A stretch of DNA of 64,000 nucleotides from Aporrectodea caliginosa (lineage: Eukaryota; Annelida; Clitellata; Crassiclitellata; Lumbricidae), in assembly GCA_020284085.1 (NCBI GenBank), contig JACEVL010000143.1, positions 1,236,246-1,300,245 of the forward strand, read 5' to 3'. Numbering within the stretch: the stretch's first letter is position 1; each line of letters starts with the position of its first letter. Below, in pieces: positions 12,917 to 25,500 of this stretch. The notes beneath the pieces were generated by a model that was not told the origin of the DNA, did not search any database, and worked only from the letters and a program-made list of their open reading frames with translations. The position numbers and the translations under genes are program-made.

Positions 12917-13823
12917 TTATTAAATTGAAAATGCAAGACTTTGAAGAAGCTCTGTCTCTCGTTTGTATTCCTGACTTTCACTAATCTTTCTTGCTTATTA
13001 AGCTCCAGAGTTCTTATGATAATTTATCTTCTAATTCATCAGTCAACTTAATGGAATATAATATCAAATATTGCTAATTTGGCATCAATTTTTTTATGAA
13101 ACTTACATCCAGCATTAAGTTAAAGAATTATTCATTTTGATAGCCTAATAACTCAAATTTCAATTAATAAATTTACATCCAGTAAAAAGATTCTATGCCT
13201 GCCAGAAAACCAATAGCCGAATCAATTCTAGGCCGTCAATTCTAGAAACTCAAAATACTGACAGACAACAGTCTTTATCAAATTCAAGTAATTCAACTAT
13301 AATATGACCACGAAGTTTTGACCGAAATAATCAAAATCGTCTGACAGCCTTTATAACGACGTAGCTAGGAATATCATTTTACCAGAGGGGTTCTTAATGC
13401 GAAGTGCTAACCATGCATACGATTCTGGTGGAGTCTAGAATTCAGTTAGAAATCGAAATTTGTCTGCATCAGTTAACTTTGCACCAACAGCCAATCCAAA
13501 ATCATTCTTATGAGTGATGAGTCTGTTGACCGGCTAATCAAGGAATCCGTGGATGGGTACAGGCATAGTAAAACTGTAAAGGGTAGGCAGTGGCTGTGCC
13601 TGTACGCAAAAAGGAAAATCATCCTTGGCCGTAGCCTATATTGACGCGTACCGGGCGGTATCTTCATGTACAATTGTGTTCGTTTCTACTGTGGGTCAAA
13701 TTCTTACACCAACCAGGCGATCTAGATAGACAAAACACATGTATGCCTATGTGGAACTGTGTATCATGTTTCATGAAGCATCCGTCATAATTATATATGT
13801 AGGGCCTACATACTGCATTAGGC

Positions 13824-14198
13824 CAGGGGTCTCCAAAGTTTTCCATCGGGAAACACATTGCTGACTTTCTAAAGCTCCACGGGCCAAAACTCCGAAGAAA
13901 AAACTTCTCTGTGCGCAGCTGTCCAGTGAATTTGCTGAGTAATGCGATGAATGCTTGGATTCATAATGTCTCCGAATATTGTACTCTTTAAGCACTGCAA
14001 TGGTGTCATTGCATATCAGGCACAGTGCCTTACAGACAGCGACATGGATTTTGGCAATATGCATGTCAGAGTACAGCGGCGTTAAAATTTTCAAATTTAC
14101 CAATTTAGTTTGCTTCTTCAAGGAGAGTTCCGCAGGCCAGATTAATAGGCCTTATAGCGGGCCGGATGTGGCCGCGGGCCGTACTTTGGAGACCTCTG
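13824..14198 (-). mobile_element. Short hAT element with BED-finger remnant, TSD CATTAGGC
   Basis: The termini are CAGGGGTCTCCAAAGT and ACTTTGGAGACCTCTG (one mismatch), flanked on both sides by CATTAGGC (13,816-13,823 and 14,199-14,206). The end sequence resembles Charlie/Ac-type hAT elements. A minus-strand frame inside reads ALCLICNDTIAVLKEYNIRR then HYESKH, matching the C..C...H...H layout of the BED zinc finger at the N-terminus of hAT transposases. The catalytic domain is gone. Confidence 0.9.
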
Positions 14199-14449
14199 CA
14201 TTAGGCCAAAACAAAACCCACAGGTTTCTTCAGTTTGAACTATGTTTTAGACATTTCCATCCTGCCAGGGGCCCCTGCCATGGAACAGGGCCCCGGGTAG
14301 CAACCCTCACTGACTCCCCGGGTCTCCCCTCTCATCGGCCCTGGTTCAAGCACATTAAAAACATTCACTTCTGAAAATGCGGGCCCCTCAAAACTGCGGG
14401 CCCGGTGCTGCAGCACCCATAGCACCCCCCTTAATGCGGCCCTGATTGA

Positions 14450-14704
14450 AGGTATGAAACATTTAGCACTGACGTCACTCAGCCACCAGTGCATGAGCTA
14501 TACTATGGGTTTAGTATAGTATGGTTATTCTGAGCATATTTGAAAACTCCCAGCAACTATTTGATTAAGTGGTACCCATAAGAGATAGTGAGATTTACAG
14601 AATAACAGCTTATAAAAGCCACAGAACTTAGTAAGTGATAGCACCACAGAGGTGAATGACTGTGATAAAAAAATCTTTGAACTACATGATGTTTTTAACA
14701 GATG
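14450..14704 (+). repeat. Direct duplication, right copy
   Basis: Second copy of 12,649-12,916, including AACAGCTTATAAAAGCCAC and GAGGTGAATGACTGTGATAA. It differs by small indels. It begins right after GGGCCC-rich sequence that is absent from the left copy. Confidence 0.85.
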
Positions 14705-14818
14705 TTGTTTCACACAGTGCCAGTGAATAAGCTGGTCTCCATGACAAAGTTTGTATGACACAGAGAAACTTTCAAAATGATGTTACATATCACACAATGG
14801 CAGCGTGACAGTCTAGTG

Positions 14819-15120
14819 CAGGGGTGTCAAAACTTTTCCAATGGTGGGCCAGTAGCAATATTTTCCAGCAAGTGATGGGCCAGGGTGCCGAGGGTTCTTG
14901 AGCAAAATGCGGTAGGGGTCTGGAAACGGCTTTGTAAGCCCATCCTCAGAAAATATTTGCAAAACTAAATCTTAGATGATGCATTTTTAGCATACAAGCA
15001 GTCAAATTAAAATCTAAAATTTGATCTTCATTATCAGTCACGAACATCACAGTAGTCTTATAAACAAAGTTCCGTGGGCCAGAAAAACATCCTCAGTGGG
15101 CCAGCTTTGTGACACACCTG
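14819..15120. mobile_element. Short hAT-like MITE, degraded ends
   Basis: The left end CAGGGGTGTCAAAAC and right end GTGACACACCTG are imperfect inverted repeats. GTGGGCC blocks lie near both ends, as in the neighbouring hAT at 13,824. The candidate 8-bp duplication (GTCTAGTG / GGCTATAG) matches at only about five positions, so the insertion is old or the boundary is off by a little. Confidence 0.6.
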
Positions 15121-17066
15121 GGCTATAGTGGAAACCTTCCACTAGTTCCCTCTAGTGAATTCAGTTGTATAACGAGTACAAGGACTTCACACTTGAGGAA
15201 GCTTTTAGATTGCGTGGGAAAAGATGGGCTGTCTACACTTATAGCCCCGCTATGAAAGCAAGTCCTTAACACATCATATCCATGGTCGTGTCTTGGAGTC
15301 TGCCTCGATTGAGGACATATCTTCTTCTTCTACATTACATGAACTCCATGACCTTGTCTATCTGTGCCTTTACTCAGCTAAGGAAATCAATTTCTCTAAC
15401 AAAAATCCTATCAAAATAAAAATGAAAGCCTGTTAAGCAAAGCACAAGTGATCTCAGTCTTATGTCTGAAGTTAGGCATGACTCATCACATCAGTTCAAG
15501 TCTACATGGCTCTCAATGTTTGCTGACTGTTGGAGTTTGAACAGCTTAAATATCCTTATCATCAAATCTTAAACTGTCCAGACGACATCATACGGACAAA
15601 AAATTGCTGCAGAAGGTAAAAGTCAATCCTGAAAATTTGTTTTCAAGAGATTTCTCTCAACAGCATCTATAGCTGGAATCTTGTTCTTAATTGGCATAAA
15701 TTTTAACGTCAAACACAATTTATATTCTGTAGTCCTGCCCGTTTGTAAATCCTCAGCAAAGTAAAATCTTTTAAAGTATTCACAACTTCAACATTATATC
15801 ACCTTCCAGCTGTGAACTATGCAGTTTCCAAGGATTACAATCACATTCAAGATACTATCAGTACTTTTCAACTACACTTTGTTTTTCATTTGTTTTCATA
15901 TTAATTAATGTACACCAGAGTGCGGTTAGACAACTGGCATAATAAAGAATATACTTACTTACTTACTTTTAGATTAGCATTTAATGAAGAATATTATAAT
16001 ACATAACAGTTTCTCAAATCATCGCCCTATGTATTTCAATGCACAACAGCTGAAATTTTGGTTAAATTGAAATACAATACAATTCAATACAATTAAATTT
16101 AATACATACAATATAATAGCAGTGAATAAATTCAGCTGGATCTCGAGTCAATAAGAGATCTGGCATCTTTGATTTGAGATCCATGAACAATGAACTACCT
16201 GAACAATGAGATATAGCACCTAAAAGAGGAGACTCATCACCTAAACAGGGAGTTTCCCCAACATAAGTTACTGGTCTATAATACACTGAAACTGTGGTGC
16301 GTATTTCTGTTGGTATTTTTTTTACTTTTCTGTTGAGTTTTGTATGTTATCACATTTTACATTTTTATTTAGGCATATTTAGGCATAGTCTTTTCTAATG
16401 TGTTATTTAATGCTTTTACGTAAACATGTTAAATTGTCACAATAAGATAGACGATATATCCTGCTTCACTCATTTTATGTTTTACTCGTATAGTGAATAA
16501 CGATGAGGTTATCCATTATTGATTCATCAGAAAGGCTTATTAGATATGCAATAATTTGATATGCACGACCCCAGATCAGCAATTTAACTGCTGATTACAT
16601 GTGTGTAAAATTTACATTTAATCACAATATGCAATTTCAAAGAATTAAGAACGAGTACTGAAGTCAAAATTTGTTTCAGAGATACAACGTCATGTCCACA
16701 ACACAATTATAGATGGCAACAAGCACCGTTCTTTCTCTTTTTTGCCATGCATGAACGATGGACTATGTACTGGATCATACATGTGAATTAATATTAAACT
16801 AACCACCAACTGCAACGCCAATGAACTCATTAACCTATACTTCCCGAAGCAAATTAATATGATGGATCATATTATACTCACAAGTCTCGTCGAACTCAGA
16901 CGACAGCTGCCACCGGTGGGCTGCTCAACTGCCGTCCAATGATTACACTGAATTTCCAGAACGAAATTTTCGCGTAAGACCACGAAAAACAATCGGATCG
17001 CCCAAATCGTGAAGATCCATCAGCAGGGACACCAGCAGAACTGATTTTTAATGACTTAATGCGAAG
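15121..17066. other. No gene; one retroelement tail
   Basis: Mostly featureless AT-rich DNA. Around 15,905-15,972 a GAGTGCGGTT... segment ends in (ACTT)n, a retroelement 3' tail whose counterpart lies in reverse orientation at 29,655-29,735. TACAAT-type repeats lie near 16,070-16,110. Confidence 0.4.
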
Positions 17067-17252
17067 ATGGCGGCATCATGGTCGGATAATCGTGATCAGC
17101 CATTAACAGCAGCAAGTCCATGCAAACAAAATGCACAAGATACGCGTATACAGCTCCTTCTGCTGCATCGACTAAGCAGAAAAGAAATTACGGAGGGGCT
17201 CTTCAGTATCATCGCAAATGACCCCCATCAATCAGATTTATTATTACAGTGA
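17067..17252 (+). CDS. Candidate short ORF or first exon at a promoter-like site
   Basis: A 61-codon frame opens MAASWSDNRD and ends with a stop after SDLLLQ. The start lies in AAGATGGCGGC, the consensus of the YY1 site often found at animal start codons, and the surrounding 16.9-17.7 kb is less AT-rich than its flanks. It could be a complete small protein or a first exon with a GTGAAT donor just before the stop. I recognise no family. The evidence is only composition and start context. Confidence 0.3.
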   Translation: MAASWSDNRDQPLTAASPCKQNAQDTRIQLLLLHRLSRKEITEGLFSIIANDPHQSDLLLQ

Positions 17253-17897
17253 ATAGTCAACGCAGATTTAATCATCCAGCGCAATCTCATCCACTGATAA
17301 AGAAGCCATCGATAATATTATAGTGGTCTGCTATTATGCCAAGCGCCAACCAACGACATCTCGCCCTATCGTCAATATGGCATAAGTATTTTTCTAGCGC
17401 ATTTCATTCACAACGTCGTGCTGTATCAACACTAGAACACACGCAGCGAAATTTATCCTGTAACGCCTACTCGTCTAAAGCTATACTGTGCGTGTGTTTG
17501 AACTGTTGCCATACAAAACATACCTGAGCATTATGGAAACTTCTCTCATGCGTTTCGTACAAGACGTCAACACACCTGAAAGCTTGTTTACATCTGCAGG
17601 CCTAATATGTTCGAGTGTGCGAACCCCTAGGAGCCTACAGCGGAACTTAGCCTAGTTATAGCCCGCTGGTATAGAAGCCCACTCGTGTTTACATCTGTCG
17701 ATACGCCAAAACGATGGAACCTCGACCAACGTAGTGAACGAACTGCTGCAGCGCTTTACGTATTTATTACAATGTCAAGCAATGCGAACAGACTGGCGCA
17801 CACTGGAGTTCTGTTAAGTCACGGAAACCAGCTTATTCACAGACACAAAGCACTAATTAACCTGCGGGTCGTTGAACTATGGAACATAGGCGCCGAC
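17253..17897. other. Promoter-like GC-richer stretch
   Basis: Contains more CpG than its surroundings and short frames on both strands, none with a recognisable motif. Confidence 0.3.
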
Positions 17898-18042
17898 CAG
17901 AGGCGAAAATCTGTACATAACTTTGGAACGACAGATTTTTTTGGGGCACGGCTTTTGCAGTTGTTTTTGGGGGAAGGGGACAGATAGGACCCAGCAAAAC
18001 TTTGGGGAGAGTCCCCCTCCCACCCCATAATTTTCGCCACTG
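17898..18042. mobile_element. 145-bp hAT MITE, TSD GCGCCGAC
   Basis: The termini are CAGAGGCGAAAAT and ATTTTCGCCACTG (near-perfect inverted repeat), flanked by an exact 8-bp duplication GCGCCGAC (17,890-17,897 and 18,043-18,050). Much too short to encode a transposase. A GGGGGAAGGGG / TCCCCCTCCC pair lies inside. Confidence 0.9.
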
Positions 18043-18050
18043 GCGCCGAC

Positions 18051-19583
18051 TCCTTGGCAAATGCCCCAGAGAGAAAGTTCAGTGGGTGTGTTGCTTCCAG
18101 AACAATTCGGACTTTAATACTGTACAATAAATTTGCAAATGTCCTATCTAAGACAGGCTACATACATAAATTTTGGAACATGTAGCCTAAGCAGTAAGGT
18201 TGCACAACAATGCCAGTCACCTTCACATGAGTTTCAAATACTTTTTCTAACCACATTATAACCTTAACAAGAAAGCAATTTTCTTTTTCCGAAAATGCGC
18301 TAAAACTCACCTACGGCAATGCTCGATATAAAAAATTTCTGGGGTAGAACCAATGCACTCAGAGACAAAAGCAAACGTCGGCGGCTATGCTATGGAAGTT
18401 CAGTCGTGTCTTCGAATTATTCAACGGATATACCCTGCCTGCACTCCATGGCTGTAAGATATGGGCTTTGTATGGGTCCCATATGGAATATAGGTTCTAT
18501 ATGGGCTCGGTGTGAGCATGCTGGCATGGCATACGTAAGGCCAAAGGCAAACGATGGCAATGGATGTTGGAAACTGGTGGAAAGCACCATAATTAATTAA
18601 AGCACAGTTCTCGAACTACAACCAGCTTCTCATCTATGCCACCTTATGCAGCTGAAACTATAGATGTACTGGCACAATATCGGAGCTTAAACTTCCACAA
18701 TTTAAACTCATCTATTTTTAAAAGCTGTAATATCAGGATTTTTTCTAAAATATTTCTCTGAAAAGTGGCAAAATATATGTTACAATAGCAGCTTGTTAAT
18801 GGTTTTGCGCTTCAGCGCTAAGTCAGACTTTGAATTCTGGTGGGTCAAGTGCATTCATCTTCAAGCCATGTACCACCTACAAGGAGAGGCTGTCCAGTTC
18901 AATGTTGCATAGCTGTTGCATTTTTGCACTTCAGTGAGACAATCTTCCTCAAGACTGTTTTAAGGACCTTACTCAGAGAAAACACTATACTATGCGATCA
19001 ACTGAATTTTTACCAACAGTTTTTGTACTTTTTACAAATGATGCAGCTAAGTACATAAATATCAATAAAATACTCATCCGAGGGCACTTATGCTGTAGCT
19101 TAGTGCACTGTTAATTGGCAAAAATTACAAATATTTGACAAGTAGTTCAATAGAAACAAACTGGCTGTTTAAAGTTGGCCACATGATGAAAAGATCAGTT
19201 AAAAGGGTGTAGATAAGAAACCTTGTTTTCTATGCAATGACTATTTCTCTAGACTTAAGGGAAAAGACTGAACTTAAAACCTCCGGACCAATGTAATTGT
19301 TGTAACACATTGCACTACACCACTTTTTTAAATCAGGCCATTCACCCAACAGATTCTGAAACGCATACTTGTCACAGTCACAGAATATTTCAGAACTGAA
19401 TTATACATAAACTTCATATGCAAGCTGTTATACAGATTCTAAACACAGACATAAAAACAGAAACCCATTTGATACACAAAGCAATTATTTTTTCGCCTAT
19501 ATATGTTTTGCTTGTTTTTCTCTAATAGTATACAAGGTAAGTCCAAAGAGACGTGTCCGAACAACGTTGTTATGATAGCTGTT
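18051..19583. other. No gene seen; downstream flank of YIF1
   Basis: Three short repeats of the form CCATATGGAATATAGG/TATGGG lie around 18,460-18,510. No clear polyadenylation signal for YIF1 could be assigned on the minus strand here. Confidence 0.35.
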
Positions 19584-22500
19584 TCATGGTGTCGAGGCTA
19601 CGAGGTGTCTTGTAAGCCACCACATCAGCACTGGCTGAATCACTGCTACCAGTAGCAGAACATAGAGTCGTCGCTTGTTTCCTCTCTCAAAGGATGCAGG
19701 ATCAGAATGTGGCATTATGGCCAACCTTAATGAACGAACCTAGATGCAGAGAACAAAAATATCATCAGAAATAGTCACAACAACAGAGATCAAAATCATT
19801 TTCTTTGTTTACCTCCATACCGCATTCATTTTGCATGGAATAAATACCATTAGGCTATACCAAAAAACACCATTAAGAAAAGTATATATTTAACAAGCAA
19901 AATATCTTACAACTGAAATATTACAAGAAATAAAGTGTTTTAGAAGTCAATTTCATAAAGGCGACAAAGCACATAATGCTGACAAAGATATATAATTTTT
20001 ATTATCAATATAATCTTAGTGAGTATCGCATGCGAATCAAGGATATGCTTTTTGTCATTCCTAAGAAACATTAAAAATCCTGAACTAGATTAACTGCTAT
20101 TGAGAACTCAGTATTACAACCAACATAATAAGCAAACAAAGAAATGTGAATATTGTAGTAAATCAGTACTTTGGAAGAAATAAAAACTATTGACCACATC
20201 ATTATAACCCCCCAATCAAAATGAGGCTTTCATGCTTCATTTTCAGAACTCGATCAAGCAAAACAAAGCCAAATGAGCCAAAACTACACATTTGGCTTTG
20301 CATTTACTGGCTGTGTTTTTAATCGACAAAGTATGGTAGTCCTGTCAATAAGAAACACAGCTGAGATGGCATCCTAATTGCTTTGCACACACACCGTGCA
20401 CCCAACAGACGCACTCGCATTTATGTTCAGGACGAGCTACTTATATTCATATGCATACCAGTATAGACATGTATACGTGTAACTGGTACAATGTACGTGC
20501 ATAGCTAGAAGTAAAGCAATCAACACTAACCAGGAAAAAAGCGATGGAAAGGGTCATCCACAACAGCGTCACATAATAGCCAGTTGACTGAAAGGCTAAA
20601 CCTCCCAGTAGCACCACAATCATTCTGAAGAGCAAAAATATTACTGGTAAACAGATCCATAAAAAAGGATTCACACAAACCAAACACTGTAACATAATGA
20701 CTAATTCATATAGTGCACTCCAACTAACAGGCCGTTTAGGGAACAATAAACCAAAAAACATTTCATAATAACAATAACGATGACAGGAAATCATATCAGC
20801 TACATTTCTTACAACTGTCAGTTTGAAAGCTCACCTTTTGGAAAAATTGCTAAACAATTACGTCATTAATAAAGACAAGCAATGTACAGAAATCATTAAA
20901 GGCAAAGAAATTGTCAGTTGGCTAAAAAAAATCTTCCCAGTTAAAATAGCAAATATTCTCATATCTGGAGTTCATCCGAATTTTCACTTTGGCCTTCCAT
21001 ACCCAGTAGGGTGGTTGCATCTCTAATGGAAAATTTTGTCAACTTCAGTAGAGACACTTTCACCAACCCGGCATTCCATGCCAATTGGTTGGAAGTAATG
21101 TAGCCCAAAAAGTATCAGGATTGTAACAATATCTAGGACTGCCACACGATTTTGAAATTTTGACTTTTTCAAATAATTTTCTAATTTTATGCAAAGTATT
21201 TGACAGTTTTTGGAAAATGTGTGTTTTCAACAGAAATACCCGATGATTTTACTTAAGCACAACTTAAAAATAATTTCCAAGTTTATGATGTCTGATTGTT
21301 TATTATTGATTTTTATATTTTAGTGGTATTTGAGAAGACCAAACAGCTGAGATGATAACCACAAATCTATTGCTGTACTTGCAAGCATACACAAAAGGGA
21401 AGTGGAAAATAAGCGAAAATTCTAAATTCAAAAAGTAATAGCAACAAAAGTTGCCTAATGGCATGGATCAAACACTGTTAAAAATTAAAAAATAATATTA
21501 GGGCCTAATGTCTTCCGCCCCACCAGATGCCAAAGACGATACATTGGCGTTTTTCCAGAAAATTGTAGGTTTTCTTGTAAAATATTCTATCGTTGAAAAC
21601 TAATTAACTGCCATGCAATAAGTGCAAATATACATTTGAAAGCTGAATAAAATGAGTCATTGAATACACACAGATATGCCATATATTTGTAGAAGTTATT
21701 AACTTTTACAATTTTAGTAATAACTAATTGGATATTCTAATAAATAAGTTTAATCACTGAATCAGTGTAATCACTAGGGCAACATGCAATAAATGTCATT
21801 CCATTGTAATCTGGACCTACTACAGGCAGTTGAATTTATTCCTGGTTTAAGTGTTCACTTTTCATGTTGATTACAACTATTATGCTTCTGTTCGAGTGCT
21901 CCTATATTTGATAAAGGGTGAAACTTTGATGGTGTTGTGGCAGTCCTAAATATTAAAGTTTTTCATACAACTTTTGTGTGATGTTTCTGGATGGAATGGA
22001 ACCAAATGGAACCTTGGCGAACAATAGTTTCACACTTTTATTTCTAAGAACCACCCTAATACCCAGGTAACTAACTATTCAACCAAACAATGCAAGACAT
22101 TTTCAAAAGAAGTAAAATAGAGACGGTTTTAAAACTACAAACTACATGGCACTGGAAAATTAGCTCCAAAGTAAATTCACTGTAACAAAAGGGCAAGCGC
22201 AGATTTCAGAGGTATATTTATTTTTCAAAGAGACAGTAAAATTACACCAAAAAAAATGACATGTATGGAAACTGTGTGTTGAGACATACCCGACGTATTT
22301 GTAGCCACAGTATGCTAACAAGTCCAAGTACTTGATGTCTGTTGTAACGTTGAGCACATACATGGTAAAGAGAAGACCAAACAGCTCAATGATAATCCAA
22401 ACAATTGCTGTACTTGCTGTTATCCCTAAATGCTCTGGTGAGAATCTAAATGCAATAACAAAGACAACTTTATAAGAAATTGAACTGAAGAAATACAGCA

Positions 22501-25500
22501 TCTCAAACAGATCATGTCTCTTAATCCTTTAACGATGAGCTACATTGGTTTCCCAGTCACTTTTGGTGCACGCTCATCATTAAAGGGTAAGGCAAACCAT
22601 GTCCACATTGCAAATATACATTTTAACAAATATACATTTTAAAGCTACAAAGAGCCATTGAATACACACAGAAATGCCATAGACAAGTAGCACCAGGCAT
22701 GACAATTCTAGTAAACTACTGCATGGATACTCAAATCCATTCTGAGCGAGCACATGACTCCCCATTCCTAGTTGGCCACATGCGTGTTATTCCATGCATT
22801 CAGACCTATTTAAAGTTACACACTTCTATGGCTCACTGGCTCAGTATCGTTCCTTTGCATCAATTGGTCCCTCTCTTTGGAATTCTCTTTCTCCTTCTGT
22901 TCGCTATAAAATTCTATTCGGCAGTCAAAAAGTTTGATTTCATCAGAGATATGAACCTGAACACTTCAGAGAGAAATATAACGGGCACAGCACAAGCTAG
23001 ATCCTTACATTTAGTTAAAGATAGACTTGCAAATGATTTTAGTTGCTAGGTTGCATTTTAAAATGTTTAAATATTTCAGTAAAAACTTAAATCTTTTTAA
23101 AATAGGCTGTACATAATAACAAAGGCCAAAGTTTATTTAGGCTTCTCATTGTTTGTTCTGTGTACCTGGACTGTGTTCCGAGAACAACACCAGCGAGTAA
23201 GATGTACGTTACGAAAGCCATGACTATAAAAAAATAAACACTCATTAACTCAAACAGTTGCCAAACAGCTCAAATTACAGATTACAAAACATCAAAGAAT
23301 TATACCATACCTTGGAGTCTAAAAGCGACTGGTCCTGCTAACCAAACCCTGTGTAAAAATTATTGAGCAAGTTGGCTGCATAAAACTGTTTCTGTTGCCA
23401 ACAAATATAATTTGACATCATAGCAACTTAGGAATTAGAAGTATAGACCTTTTTATGTACCAAGTCCATATCTAAGATTTAGTAGTGCATCTCTTATTAT
23501 CAAAGGCCAAGAAAAAACATCTGGACTCCAATTTTATTAGGAAAACCTGGAAAAAACGGTTAACTAGAAGTTTTTGACAAAAATATACTTCGATGTCAAG
23601 AAAGTTAGTAAAAATGTTTAACATAAACTGATATCTGACCTGGTATGTATAAATCAGGGGCATTGACATCATATCTCGGAGCTACTGGTTCATCTTTGTT
23701 ATAGCGCAAAGACCAATCCTATTAAACAAAAGCACAGGTCAATCAATTAATCAATCATCATTTATTGATCCATGAATCAGTATGACTCAATCAGTGCCTG
23801 AATTTCAATACATCTGATTATAAATTCAAGTACACCAGTTATTCAACAATTCTTTCACAAGGAACATCCATCTGGAAGGTCCTCTTTGAATAACAAATGA
23901 GAGTATTCAACTGATTATATGGTAGTATGCCTCTTTGAATAACAAATGAGAGTATTCAACTGATTATATGGCAGTATGCAAGTAGAAAAAGATGGAAGGA
24001 AAGCTTTATATTGTGAGTGTACTAGCTTCAACAATCTCTCACTATCCCATTTAAAACCTACACAACAAATCCTATTACCGGGTAAATCCCAGAGGATAAA
24101 TGGAATGCCCAGTACAGAAACTACAAAGTTATTTGAAAATCACTAGCTGTTCAAATTATTTGGTGAAGTAGACATCAAAATGAATGAAAATGTTTATTGA
24201 TTCACCACAAATTCTGTTACAGATAATGCAAATTCAGGCTTACTGGTAACAATAGGGCAATCCAAAAATGTCTATCAAAGGCAGCCAACCAAAATGGCTT
24301 CTTACAAAAATAAGTGTTACAACAATAAAAAACAAACCAAGATCTCTACAGCAACAGATGACTATGGATGGGATATTGCTCGTCACATTTTACAGGCAAA
24401 ATTTTCCTTTGGGTAACAATAAATTTATCTTTCTTTTTAAACACAACAATCATCTGGGCTATTTACAATTAGTCTCATAAAGGTAACAGACACATATATA
24501 TGTTTCATCATGATTTATTATGTATAGCTATGCCACCATACTCCAAATGGCCCAAATCTACAAACTTGCTTTGCAAACACTTTCTTATGAAGAAATTGAA
24601 AATATGAACAATGTAAAAATTGATTCCAAACTTACTGAGTGTGCAAATGGAAACACAAGAAGCCCAAGCTTTTTTCCAACATATGAAGTGTCAACAGCAA
24701 AATAATATTTTAGCTTACTCGAAGAAACGTATTTCCCAATCTGAAACAAAAACAAATAAGACTTTTAAAGTAATCACCTGAAATTGAGAAATGCCATACA
24801 ATAAACAAATATCGTAAATCCAATTAGCGGAAGAGTGAATGATCAAGTGAAACTGTCACGCAAATGAAAAGGCAGATATTAAAAGCAATATAAATCACTT
24901 TTAGCATTAACTTACATTTTTGTGAACATATTCAGTCCCCTGATCAGCCAAAGCTTGGCCATAATGGACAGCCATATTAGCCATTGGATCGTTTAACAGT
25001 TGTTGACCTGGAAATGCAATGCCTCCACTTTGAGGTGGACCTCCAAATTGATTCCCAGCATTTGCATATGCTGGACCTACAATCAGCAACCAGACTTAAC
25101 TTAGCAAGCTTTAACGAACAGATTCTAATCTAATGGCTTTTATATCACCATTATCATAACACAAAGAGCAGCAATCAATGGTTGCTTTAAGTGAAATTGT
25201 AGTCAAGCCATAAGCCATTAGTAAAAATTCATAAGTGAGAAGTCAAAGTCAAGCTATGGAAGGTTACAAGTAAGTTGAAATAGACAAGCTTTAAATCTAT
25301 GGTAGTTCTTAATGGCATAAGAGAACGGACAAAATGCTCAAATCTGTGTAGTGATTTCCAAAACCTCAAACCAGATGCCAAGAACTCCAAAGAGCCCCAT
25401 GTTGTCTCAGTGAGAGGCACAGCAAGAGTTGGAGTATTGTATTGTATTTGAACACTTGTTATAGCGCCCAACCAGATTGCCCATTCAGAGGCGCTCCCGA

